DNA of 64,000 nucleotides, taken from positions 930,001-994,000 of the forward strand of contig NZ_CP023689.1 in the NCBI RefSeq assembly GCF_008704715.1, read 5' to 3'. The notes beneath the pieces were generated by a model, which was not told where the DNA came from, made no database searches, and worked only from the letters and a program-made list of their open reading frames with translations. Shown in pieces: positions 46,701-55,400 of this stretch. The position numbers and the translations under genes were made by a program. Position 1 is the stretch's first letter. Every line of letters starts with the position of its first letter. The stretch is from Streptomyces chartreusis. GTDB taxonomy: Bacteria; Actinomycetota; Actinomycetes; Streptomycetales; Streptomycetaceae.

Positions 46701-49700
46701 TTCGGTGCGTTCCTGGCCGTAGGTGGAGAGCAGGGCCTGCGCCTCGATCGGGTCACCGAGCGTCGTACCCGTGCCATGGGCCTCGACCACATCGACGTCG
46801 GCAGCGGAGATTCCGGCCGCCTTCAATGCCTGGCGGATAACGCGCTGTTGGGAAGGCCCGTTCGGCGCGGTCAGCCCATTCGACGCACCATCCTGATTGA
46901 CCGCACTCCCCCGCACCACCGCCAACACCGGATGATTGTTGCGCCGGGCATCGGACAGCCGCTCCAAAACCAGAACCCCACCCCCCTCACCCCACACCGT
47001 CCCATCCGCACCCTCACCAAAAGCCTTGCACCGCCCATCCACCGCAAGACCCCGCTGCCGGGAAAACTCCACAAACGCAGCAGGCGTCGACATCACCGTC
47101 ACCCCACCCGCCAACGCCAGACCACACTCACCCGAACGCAACGCACCCACCGCAAGATGAACCGCCACCAACGCCGACGAACACGCCGTATCCACCGTCA
47201 CCGCCGGCCCCTCCAACCCCAACGCATACGCAACCCGCCCCGACATCACACTCGCAGCAGACCCCGTCCCCACAAACCCCTCAACCCCACCAAACCCACC
47301 CCGCGACGCCAACAAATAATCCTGACCATTCGTCCCCACAAACACACCCGACACCGACCCCCGCACCGACACCGGATCCACACCAGCCCGCTCCAACGCC
47401 TCCCACGACACCTCCAACAACAACCGCTGCTGCGGATCCATCGCCAACGCCTCACGCGGCGAAATACCAAACAACCCCGCATCAAACTCCGCCACACCCG
47501 ACACAAACCCACCGCAATTCACGTACGAAGTCCCGGAATTCTCGGGGTCGGGGTGGTAGACGCGCTCGATGTCCCAGCCACGATCGGCGGGGAACGGAAC
47601 CACCCCGTCACGACCGGCGGCGAGCATCTCCCACAACTCCTCCGGGGAGGACACATCACCCGGGAAACGGCACGCCATTCCGACGATCGCCACGGCGTCG
47701 TCGTCGAGGGCGTCTCCCGTGGCAATGCCCGCGGCCGTGTCCCGGGCCTCGATGTCGGTGTCGGAGCCGGGGAGTTGGGCGCGGATGTGGGACGCGAGGG
47801 CGGCGGGGGTCGGGTGGTCGTAGACGAGGGTGGCGGGCAGGCGCAGCCCGGTCGCGGCGCCGAGGCGGTTGCGCAGTTCGACCGAGGTGAGGGAGTCGAA
47901 GCCTAGGTCGTTGAAGGGGCGGTCGGCGGCGATCGCGGCGGCGGAGCCGTGCCCGAGGACCTCGGCGACGGTCGACCGTACATGGGCGAGGACGAGGCGT
48001 TCCCGCTCCGCGGGCGGGCGGCGGTGCACGGCGGTCGCGAGTTCGCCGGTGCCTGCGGTGGGGCGCTCGGGGTCGTGGGCGGTGCGGGCGTCCTGCTGTG
48101 CGGGGGCGGTGAGTTCGCGCAGGAGTGAGCCCTGGCGGGCGTAGGCGGTGGTCTCGGCGAAGCGGGCCCAGTCGGCGTCGAGGACGGTGACGCAGGTGCG
48201 GTCGTCGTCGAGGATGCGCCCGAGGACGTCGAGGGCGGTGTCGGGGGTGAGCGGCCTGATGCCGAGCCGGGCCAGGTGCGTGGTGACGACCGGGTCGGCG
48301 GCCATGCCGTCCCCGGCCCAGGGCCCCCAGGCGACGGACGTGGCCGGCAGACCGGCGGCACGGCGGTGCTGGGCGAGCGCGTCGAGGCGGGCGTTGGCGG
48401 CGGAGTATGCGGACTGGCCGGCGTTGCCGGTGACGCCGGCCGTGGACGAGAAGAGCACGAAGGCGTCGAGGGCACGGTCGGCGGTCAGTTCGTGCAGATG
48501 CCGGGCGGCGTCGGCCTTCGCGGCGAGGACGCGGGCCAGCCGTTCGGGGGTGAGGTCGGCGGCGAGGCCGTCGTCGAGGATGCCTGCCGCGTGGACGACG
48601 ACGGTGGGCGGGTGGGCGTCCAGGAGGCCGGCGAGGGCTGCGCGGTCGGCGACGTCGCAGGCGGCGAGCGTGACGTCGGCTCCGCGGTCACGCAGTTCGT
48701 CGCGCAGGTCCTGGGCGCCGGGTGCGTCGGCACCGCGCCGCGAGACCAGGACGACATGCTCGGCGCCCTGGTCGGCGAGCCAGTGGGCGATGTGCCGGCC
48801 GAGTGCGCCGGTGCCTCCGGTGACGAGGGCGGTGCCGTGGAAACGGGCACCGCGGGGCTGTCCGCCGGAGGTGGCGGTGGACTGCCCGTTCGCGCCGGTG
48901 TCGCGGACGAGGCGGGCCGCGAGGACTCCGGTGGGACGCAGGGCGAGTTGGTCCTCGTCGCCGGGCTCGGCCAGCAGGTGCGCGAGGCGCCGCGCGTCGT
49001 CGGAGTCGGGGTGCGCGGGGAGGTCGACGAGGCCGCCCCAGCGGTCGGGCTGTTCGAGGGAGAGCGTGCGTCCGAGGCCCCATACGGCGGCCTCGTCGGG
49101 CCGGGACGGTGCGTCGCCGGCGCCCACCGACTGCGCGGAACGCGTGGCGCACCACAGGCGGGCGGACGGGGCGCTGTCGAAGAGGGCCTGCCACAGGGCG
49201 AGCACGGCACTCGGCGTCGGCACCAGGGACAGGACGTGGGTGGGCTCCTGGCCGATGTCGCGGATGCGACGTGTCAGGTCGGCGCGGGTGTCGGCGGCGG
49301 TGACGGTGATCAGGTCGACCTCGGCGCCGGCCCGGTTCAGTGCAGCGGTGATGTCTGCCGCGGCACGGTCGTCCGGGTCGGGCGTGGCCACCAGCCAGCG
49401 TCCAGGGAGGGCGCCCGGGTCGGCGGCGAGGCGGACGGGACGCCACCGAACGCGGTAACGGCGGGCCGCCTGCTCCAGCTCCAGGCGGCCCTGTCGGCGC
49501 CAGGCGGACAGCGCGGGCACGACGGTGTCCAGTGCCTGGTCGCCGGACACACCGAGCCGCTCGGCGAGCACGTCGACGTCGCCCCGCTCCACGAGGTCCC
49601 AGAAGCGTGCCTCGACACCGTCGGGGCCGGTCCCCGTGCCCCGCTCCGCGACGACGTGGTCGGGCAGCCAGTACCGCTCGCGGCTGAACGCGTACGTCGG

Positions 49701-52412
49701 CAGGTCCACCCGCCGCGCACCCGTCCCTTCGAAGAGCGCGGGCCAACGGACGTCGGCGCCACGGACGTACATCTCGGCGACCGCCGTCAGGACGGCCTGC
49801 GGCTCCGGCTGTCCGGCGCGGAGCATGGCCGCGGCGTCGTGTCCGTCCTCCCGGGCGAGCGCGGTGAGGACGGCGTCGGGCCCGATCTCCAGGAGCCGGA
49901 CGGCTCCCTGGGGGCCGGTGACGGTGGTGAGCGCGTCGTGGAACCGTACGGGCCGGCGGACCTGCTCGATCCAGTACGTCGGGGTCGTCCAGTCCCCGTC
50001 GCGCAGCACCTCACCGGTGAGGGTGCTGACGGCGGGCAGGGTCGGCGTGCGGTAGGTGACACCGGCCGCGACTGTGGTGAACTCGGCCAGCATCGGGGCC
50101 ATCAGCGGTGAGTGGAAGGCATGGCTGACCCGCAGTCGCTTCGTACGGCAGCCACGGTCGTGGAACTCGGCGACCACGGCATCGACGGCACCCTCCGTGC
50201 CCGACACCACGACGGACCGCGGCCCGTTCACGGCGGCGACGGCCACGTCCCCGATGCGGTCGTCCCGCTCGAGCACCTCGGCGACCTCGTCCTCGCCGGC
50301 CTCGATCGCGGCCATCGCGCCGCCCTCGGGCAGCGCCTGCATCAGCCGGGCACGTGCCGCCACCAGCCGTACCGCATCCGGGAGTTCGAAGACTCCCGCC
50401 GCGTACGCCGCCGCGAACTCGCCAACCGAATGACCGAGGACGGAGTCCGGCCGCATGCCCCAGGAGCGGAGGAGAGCGATGAGGGCCACTTGCAGGGCGA
50501 AGAGGGCGGGTTGGGCGTGGCCGGTGCGGGACAGGGTCGCCGGGTCGCCGGTGAACATGGTCTCGCGCAGGGGGATGTGGTCGGGGTCGTCCGCGCCGAG
50601 TTCGGCGTCCAGGAGATCGCAGACCTCGTCCAGGGCTCGGCGGAACTCCGGGAAGGCGGAATGCAGTTCGCGCCCCATGCCGGGCCGCTGACTGCCCTGC
50701 CCGGTGAACACCCATGCCGTACGGCCCTTGAGGGTGTGCCCGGTGACGACCGCCGGGTGCTGTTCCCCGTCGGCGAGGGCACGTACACCCTCGCTCAGTT
50801 CGTCGAGGGCCGGGCCGAGTACGACAGCTCGGTGGGTCAGGACGGCACGGGTGGTGGCCAGGGAGTGGCCGAGGTCGGTCGGAGAAGCCGGGTGCGCGGT
50901 GAGGCGGGTGGCGAGGCGTTCGGCCTGGGCACGAAGGCTGTCGGCGTCGTGTCCGGCCAACAGCCACGGCGTGATGGGGAGTTGGGTGGATGGGGCGGAC
51001 TCGGTCCTGTTGCTCTTCTCGGCCGGGGCTTCTTCGAGGATGACGTGGGCGTTGGTCCCGCTGATACCGAAGGCCGAGACGCCGGCCCGCCTGGTCCGCT
51101 CGCCTCGCGGCCATGACCGGAACTCGGTCAGCAGCCGGACCTGCCCCGCCTCCCAGTCCACGTGCGAGGAAGGCCGATCCACGTGCAGCGTCGCGGGCAA
51201 CGCCTCGCGCTGCATCGCCAGCACCATCTTGATGACACCCGCGACACCCGCCGCCGCCTGCGTATGCCCCAGGTTCGACTTCACGGAGCCGAGCCAGAGC
51301 GGCTCGCCGTGCTCACCCCGATCTCGGCCGTACGCCGTCAGCAGCGCCTGCGCCTCGATCGGATCCCCGAGCGCGGTCCCCGTACCGTGCGCCTCGACCA
51401 CATCGACGTCCGCGGCTCCCACGCCCGCATTCCGCAATGCCTGGCGAATAACGCGCTGTTGGGAAGGGCCGTTCGGCGCGGTCAGCCCATTCGACGCACC
51501 ATCCTGGTTGACCGCACTCCCCCGCACCACCGCCAACACGGGGTGATTGTTACGGCGGGCATCCGAAAGCCGCTCCAAAACCAGAACCCCACCCCCCTCA
51601 CCCCACACCGTCCCATCCGCACCCTCACCAAAAGCCTTGCACCGCCCATCCACCGCAAGACCCCGCTGCCGGGAAAACTCCACAAACGCAGCAGGCGTCG
51701 ACATCACCGTCACCCCACCCGCCAACGCCAAACCACACTCACCCGAACGCAACGCACGCACCGCAAGATGAACCGCCACCAACGCCGACGAACACGCCGT
51801 ATCCACCGTCACCGCCGGCCCCTCCAAACCCAACGCATACGCAACCCGCCCCGACATCACACTCGCAGCAGACCCCGTCCCCACAAACCCCTCAACCCCA
51901 CCAAACCCACCCCGCGACGCCAACAAATAGTCCTGACCATTCGTCCCCACAAACACACCCGACACCGACCCCCGCACCGACACCGGATCCACACCAGCCC
52001 GCTCCAACGCCTCCCACGACACCTCCAACAACAACCGCTGCTGCGGATCCATCGCCAACGCCTCACGCGGCGAAATACCAAACAACCCCGCATCAAACTC
52101 CGCCACACCCGACACAAACCCACCAGAATTCACGTAGGTACGGCCGGGCTGTCCGGGAACGGGGTCGTAAAGGTCGTCGATGTCCCAGCCGCGGTCCTGA
52201 GGGAACGGGACCATTCCGTCGCGGCCGGCGGCGAGCATCTCCCACAATTCCTCGGGGGAGGAAACGTCACCGGGGAATCGGCAGGCCATTCCGACTATCG
52301 CGATGGGTTCGCGGGAGGCCGCGACGAGTTGGCGGTTGCGCTTCTTCAGCGTCTCGGTCTCCTCCAGGGACTTGCGCAGAGCCTGGACGACCTTTTCGTA
52401 CGGTGCGCTCAT
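43740..52412 (-). CDS. Type I modular PKS, final two modules and thioesterase
   Basis: The product is 2890 aa. The N-terminal coiled-coil docking helix (YEKVVQALRKSLEETETLKK) is followed by module 1: KS (DTACSSA, about 51.8 kb), AT (GHSVGE; HAFH near 50.12 kb, malonyl type), KR with LDD (B-type) near 48.57 kb, and ACP (GFDSL, 47.9 kb). Module 2 has KS (47.2 kb), AT (HAFH near 45.5 kb) and ACP (GFTSLSL, 44.8 kb), with no KR, DH or ER: only about 50 residues separate AT from ACP. The C-terminal thioesterase has the elbow GYSSGG near 44.17 kb. The gene starts 11 bp after the upstream PKS gene stops and shares its transcript. The ATG at 52412 is set by the docking helix and GAGG. It releases the finished chain, probably as a macrolactone. 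Confidence 0.93.
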   Translation of the reverse strand: MSAPYEKVVQALRKSLEETETLKKRNRQLVAASREPIAIVGMACRFPGDVSSPEELWEMLAAGRDGMVPFPQDRGWDIDDLYDPVPGQPGRTYVNSGGFVSGVAEFDAGLFGISPREALAMDPQQRLLLEVSWEALERAGVDPVSVRGSVSGVFVGTNGQDYLLASRGGFGGVEGFVGTGSAASVMSGRVAYALGLEGPAVTVDTACSSALVAVHLAVRALRSGECGLALAGGVTVMSTPAAFVEFSRQRGLAVDGRCKAFGEGADGTVWGEGGGVLVLERLSDARRNNHPVLAVVRGSAVNQDGASNGLTAPNGPSQQRVIRQALRNAGVGAADVDVVEAHGTGTALGDPIEAQALLTAYGRDRGEHGEPLWLGSVKSNLGHTQAAAGVAGVIKMVLAMQREALPATLHVDRPSSHVDWEAGQVRLLTEFRSWPRGERTRRAGVSAFGISGTNAHVILEEAPAEKSNRTESAPSTQLPITPWLLAGHDADSLRAQAERLATRLTAHPASPTDLGHSLATTRAVLTHRAVVLGPALDELSEGVRALADGEQHPAVVTGHTLKGRTAWVFTGQGSQRPGMGRELHSAFPEFRRALDEVCDLLDAELGADDPDHIPLRETMFTGDPATLSRTGHAQPALFALQVALIALLRSWGMRPDSVLGHSVGEFAAAYAAGVFELPDAVRLVAARARLMQALPEGGAMAAIEAGEDEVAEVLERDDRIGDVAVAAVNGPRSVVVSGTEGAVDAVVAEFHDRGCRTKRLRVSHAFHSPLMAPMLAEFTTVAAGVTYRTPTLPAVSTLTGEVLRDGDWTTPTYWIEQVRRPVRFHDALTTVTGPQGAVRLLEIGPDAVLTALAREDGHDAAAMLRAGQPEPQAVLTAVAEMYVRGADVRWPALFEGTGARRVDLPTYAFSRERYWLPDHVVAERGTGTGPDGVEARFWDLVERGDVDVLAERLGVSGDQALDTVVPALSAWRRQGRLELEQAARRYRVRWRPVRLAADPGALPGRWLVATPDPDDRAAADITAALNRAGAEVDLITVTAADTRADLTRRIRDIGQEPTHVLSLVPTPSAVLALWQALFDSAPSARLWCATRSAQSVGAGDAPSRPDEAAVWGLGRTLSLEQPDRWGGLVDLPAHPDSDDARRLAHLLAEPGDEDQLALRPTGVLAARLVRDTGANGQSTATSGGQPRGARFHGTALVTGGTGALGRHIAHWLADQGAEHVVLVSRRGADAPGAQDLRDELRDRGADVTLAACDVADRAALAGLLDAHPPTVVVHAAGILDDGLAADLTPERLARVLAAKADAARHLHELTADRALDAFVLFSSTAGVTGNAGQSAYSAANARLDALAQHRRAAGLPATSVAWGPWAGDGMAADPVVTTHLARLGIRPLTPDTALDVLGRILDDDRTCVTVLDADWARFAETTAYARQGSLLRELTAPAQQDARTAHDPERPTAGTGELATAVHRRPPAERERLVLAHVRSTVAEVLGHGSAAAIAADRPFNDLGFDSLTSVELRNRLGAATGLRLPATLVYDHPTPAALASHIRAQLPGSDTDIEARDTAAGIATGDALDDDAVAIVGMACRFPGDVSSPEELWEMLAAGRDGVVPFPADRGWDIERVYHPDPENSGTSYVNCGGFVSGVAEFDAGLFGISPREALAMDPQQRLLLEVSWEALERAGVDPVSVRGSVSGVFVGTNGQDYLLASRGGFGGVEGFVGTGSAASVMSGRVAYALGLEGPAVTVDTACSSALVAVHLAVGALRSGECGLALAGGVTVMSTPAAFVEFSRQRGLAVDGRCKAFGEGADGTVWGEGGGVLVLERLSDARRNNHPVLAVVRGSAVNQDGASNGLTAPNGPSQQRVIRQALKAAGISAADVDVVEAHGTGTTLGDPIEAQALLSTYGQERTEGPLWLGSVKSNLGHTQAAAGVAGVIKMVLAMQREALPATLHVDRPSSHVDWEAGQVRLLTESRAWPRGERTRRAGVSAFGISGTNAHVILEEAPEPEQPARPAPKASLPLVPWVLSAHRPEALTQQAARLATALTDDHAAHDIGHSLATTRAALAHRAVALGPDTPTLAAALTSFGTGTTPPDIISGTVTEGGTAWLFTGQGSQRPGMGRELYARFPVFARAFDEVCAHLDGEFDGAAGFTAGVRAAVFAPEGSAEAALLDRTGYAQAALFAVQVSLVELLRSWGTEPDCVVGHSVGEFAAAYAAGVFELPDAVRLVGARARLMQALPEGGAMAAVEAGEDEVAGVLERHEGAGDVVIAAVNGPRSVVVSGTESAVEAVLAEFRERGCRTSRLRVSHAFHSPLMKPVLDDFAAVADGITYRTPAVPAVSTVTGQALEDGDWTTARYWANQIVEPVRFHDALTTVTAGQGAVRLLEIGPDPVLSSQAPAGTAVAVSALRRDRAEVAALLTALAEVFVSGTDVDWGAVFAGTGARRVDLPTYAFQRRRYWLPDRTGEGGAMSFLGIPEAPRELPVSREPLPTAYEQPSSAAPVNRLRSLPPAERESAVLELVVAQVAQILGHSDTGEVGATQRFLELGFTSLSLADLGNRVARACGVELSTSALYEHATPRALAAHVGGQLGDRQRQSAVSADSVTALVRYAFERKQYDKGLDMLHLAAAMRPAFGLPDTPDGTAPGTPQDTPSGGATHSDARPGASAPAPRPVRLATGSEGEALLCLPSLVAPVTAYQYSRFAAALHGSRDVWVLPAPGYAAGEALPDSPEAAAARQAEAVLAAFGDKPLTLVGYSSGGWQAHLLAAVLTEAGAPPRALVLLDSPETPDQNLALAMVATSCRLMRDHPDVPVVADQLTATAHYGRLFDGWRPVAAAEAPRTLFVSAAHHDPALLLGAGRPQWPLPHEAVEVPGTHISLLDGDADTTARAVHAWLLER
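46960..47523 (-). repeat. Near-identical KS segment, copy in module 2
   Basis: About 564 bp within the KS of the last module matches 51571-52134 with only about five visible differences. Coding-strand codons here end in T or G far more often (GGT, GTT, TTG, GGG, TTT) than in the flanking C/G-ending sequence. It looks like a conversion tract. Confidence 0.85.
51571..52134 (-). repeat. Near-identical KS segment, copy in module 1
   Basis: Partner of 46960-47523 at a constant offset of 4611 bp, with the same unusual codon use. Sequence similarity drops outside the block on the N-terminal side. Confidence 0.85.
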
Positions 52413-52423
52413 CGATGCCTCTG

Positions 52424-55400
52424 TCAGTCTCGTGGGTCGGAGTCGAAGCCGAAGTCGTCGTCGGCCGAGGGGCCCGCCGCGTCGGTCGGGTCGGTGATGT
52501 CGCCGAGTGCGAGGTTCACGAGGTCGTCGACGGCGAGGTCGGCGATGGTGGTGTCGTCGTCCGGGGTGTCGTCGGACCAGGTCGCGCCCTCTTCCTCGGC
52601 GCGCCGTTCCGCGTCCTCGGCTTCCGTGAGCAGGGTGCGCAGGCCGGGCAGGAGGCCGGCGTCGCGCAGCCGGCTGAGCGGGGCCGCGGCGAGGACGCGG
52701 CGCAGGCGGGCCTCGTCGAGGTCCGTGAGGTCGTGCGCGGAGGTGTCCGCGGTGTCGTCGGGGAAGAGCTCGGTGTGGAGGTGGCGGCCGAGGGCGGCCG
52801 GGGTGGGGTGGTCGAAGACGAGGGTGGTCGCGAGGCGGAGTCCGGTCGCGGCCATCAGCTGGTTGCGCAGGTCGACGGCGGTGAGGGAGTCGAAGCCGAA
52901 GTCCTTGAAGGCACGGTCGGCGTCGATCGCGGCGGAGGTCTCGTGGCCGAGCACCGCGGCGACGCGGGACTGTACGAAGTCGCCCAGGGCGCGCTCCCGT
53001 TCGCCGGACGGCAGGGCGCGCAGCCGTGCGAGGAGTTCGCCGGCCTCGGCGCCGGGGATGCCGGTGCCGTTGCGGGTGGCGGTGCTCGCGTCGGGCAGGT
53101 CGGCGAGCAGGGAGCTGGGCCGTGCCAGGGCGAAGGCGGTCGCGAAGCGATCCCAGGAGACGTCGAGCACGGCGGTGCAGGGGCGGTCGTCGGCGAGCAC
53201 CTGGTCGAGTGCGGCGAGCGCGCGCTCGGGCGGCAGGGGGCGCAGTCCGGAGCGGCGGATACGTTCCTCGGCGGCCCGGTCCGCTGCCATGCCGTCCCCT
53301 GCCCAGGGCCCCCAGGCGACGGACGTGGCCGGCATACCGGCGGCACGGCGGTGCTGGGCGAGCGCGTCGAGGTGGGCGTTGGCGGCGGCGTAGGCGGACT
53401 GGCCGGCGTTGCCGAGGACGCCGGTCACGGACGCGAACAGCACGAAGAGTCCGAGGTCGCGGTCGGCGGTCAGTTCGTGCAGCAGGTCTGCCGCGCGGGC
53501 CTTGGCGGCGAGGGCGTCGGCGAGGTGGCGTGGGGTGAGGTCGGCGAGGACGCCGTTGGCGGGGATGCCGGCCGCGTGCACGACACCGGTGAGCGGGGTG
53601 TCCTCGGGGATCCCGTCGATCAATGCACGGACCTCGTCCCGGTCGGTGAGGTCGCAAGCGGCCAAGGTGACGTGGGCGCCGAACCTGGCGAGTTCGTCAC
53701 GCAGTTCGGTTGCACCCGGGGCGTCCGCGCCGCGTCGGGAGACGAGCAGCAGATGCCGGGCGCCTTGTCGAGCGAGCCGTCGGGCGACGTGCCGGCCGAG
53801 GGCGCCGGTGCCGCCGGTGATCAGTACGGTGCCGCCCAGGCCGTCCACCCGTGACTCGTCGGGGTGAGCGGTGCCGGGGGCGTCGTCCCGTAGGAAGCGC
53901 GCGGCGAAGACTCCGCCCGCGCGGACGGCGAGCTGGTCCTCGGCCCAGGTGCTGGAGCGGCCGTGGGCGAGTAGCTGGGCGAGCCGGGCCAGGTCCCGGT
54001 GTCCGGGCCGGACCGGAAGGTCGGTCAACCCGCCCCAGATGTCGGGGTGTTCGAGGGCGAGGCTGCGGCCGAGCCCCCACAGCTGTGCCTGGGCGGGGTG
54101 GCGGAGCGGGTCCCCGGTGCCGACGGACACCGCCGACCGGGTCACGCACCACAGCGGCGCACCGGTCCCACCGGCCGCGTCGGCCCACACCTGGGCGAGC
54201 AGAAGGGTCAGAGCGGTCGCGACGGGCGGCTGCCCATCGGGCGTGGCTCGGTGCCCGTCGGCTACGGCTTCGGCCTGCTGCCCGTCGGCCATGGCTCGAT
54301 GCCCATCAGCCGTTGCTTCCGCTCGCTGCCCATCAGCTGTGGCTTCGCCTTGCCGCTCATCCGCCCAAGCAAGGAGCGACACCGCACCGTCCGGGGCGAG
54401 TTCACGCACCCTGGCGGCGAGGGCCGTGCGACTGTCGTGGCTGCCGACGGTCAGTACGGTGACCCGGGCTCCGGCGTCCCGCAGGGCACGCGCGCACTGC
54501 TCGACGAAGCCGGCCTGGTCGGCCGGGACCTGTTCGGGGGCGACGACCAGCCAGTTCCCGGTGAGCGTGGCGGCCGGTACGCCGACCGGCTTCCAGGTGA
54601 CCGTGTAGCGCCAGGCCGCGAGTTCGGACGCCTCGCTCTGCCGCCTGCGCCAGTCGGACAGCACCGGCAGCAGGGAGCCGAGGGACGCGTCGGCGCCGAC
54701 GCCGAGCCGCTCGGCGAGCACGGCCGGGTCTCCGCCCTCGACGAGGCTCCAGAACCCGGCGTCGGCTTCGTGCTGCCGTGCGGCGAGAGGCCGCTGTGCC
54801 CGACGGTCGCGCAGCCAGTAACGGCGCCGCTGGAAGGCGTACGTGGGCAGTTCGACGCGTGCGGCGGCTCCGACGTCGGTGGGGTCGGCGGCTGCCGTGA
54901 CGGCGGCCCAGTCGGTGCGCATGCCGCGGACGAAGAGCTCGGCCACGGCCGTCAGCAGCGTCTCGGCCTCGGGGCGCCCGGCCCGCAGTGCGGCGGCCGC
55001 GGTGAAGCGCCCGTCGGAGGCGGAACGGGCGAGCGCGGTGAGGACCGGGTCGGGGCCGAGTTCCAGGAGCCTGGTCGCTCCGATGTCTCCCGTGGCGGTG
55101 GTGAGGGCGTCGTGGAAGCGCACGGGACGGCGCACCTGGTCCACCCAGTAGGCGGCGGACGCCCACTGCGCGGTGACGGACTCGCCGGTGGCGGTGCTCA
55201 CGGCCGGGGTAGTCGGGCGGCGGTAGGTGATGGTCCCGGCGACGGTGGCGAAGTCGGCGAGCATCGGGTCCATCAGCGGCGAGTGGAAGGCGTGGCTGAC
55301 CCGCAGCCGGGACACCCTGCGCCCCTGTCCGCGCGCCGCGTCCATCGCCTCGACGACCAGTTCCTCGTCACCCGAAACCACCACGGACGAGGGCCCGTTG

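Noticed and set aside
46557..47906. Long open frame on the plus strand through the KS region
   Set aside because: A shadow of the PKS gene in GC-rich DNA; the product is an Arg/His/Pro-rich run without any family pattern.
52413..53657. The frame of the last PKS gene stays open upstream of 52412
   Set aside because: It overlaps the coding sequence of the upstream PKS gene out of frame and gives an Arg/Pro-rich product; the docking helix and ribosome-binding site place the start at 52412.
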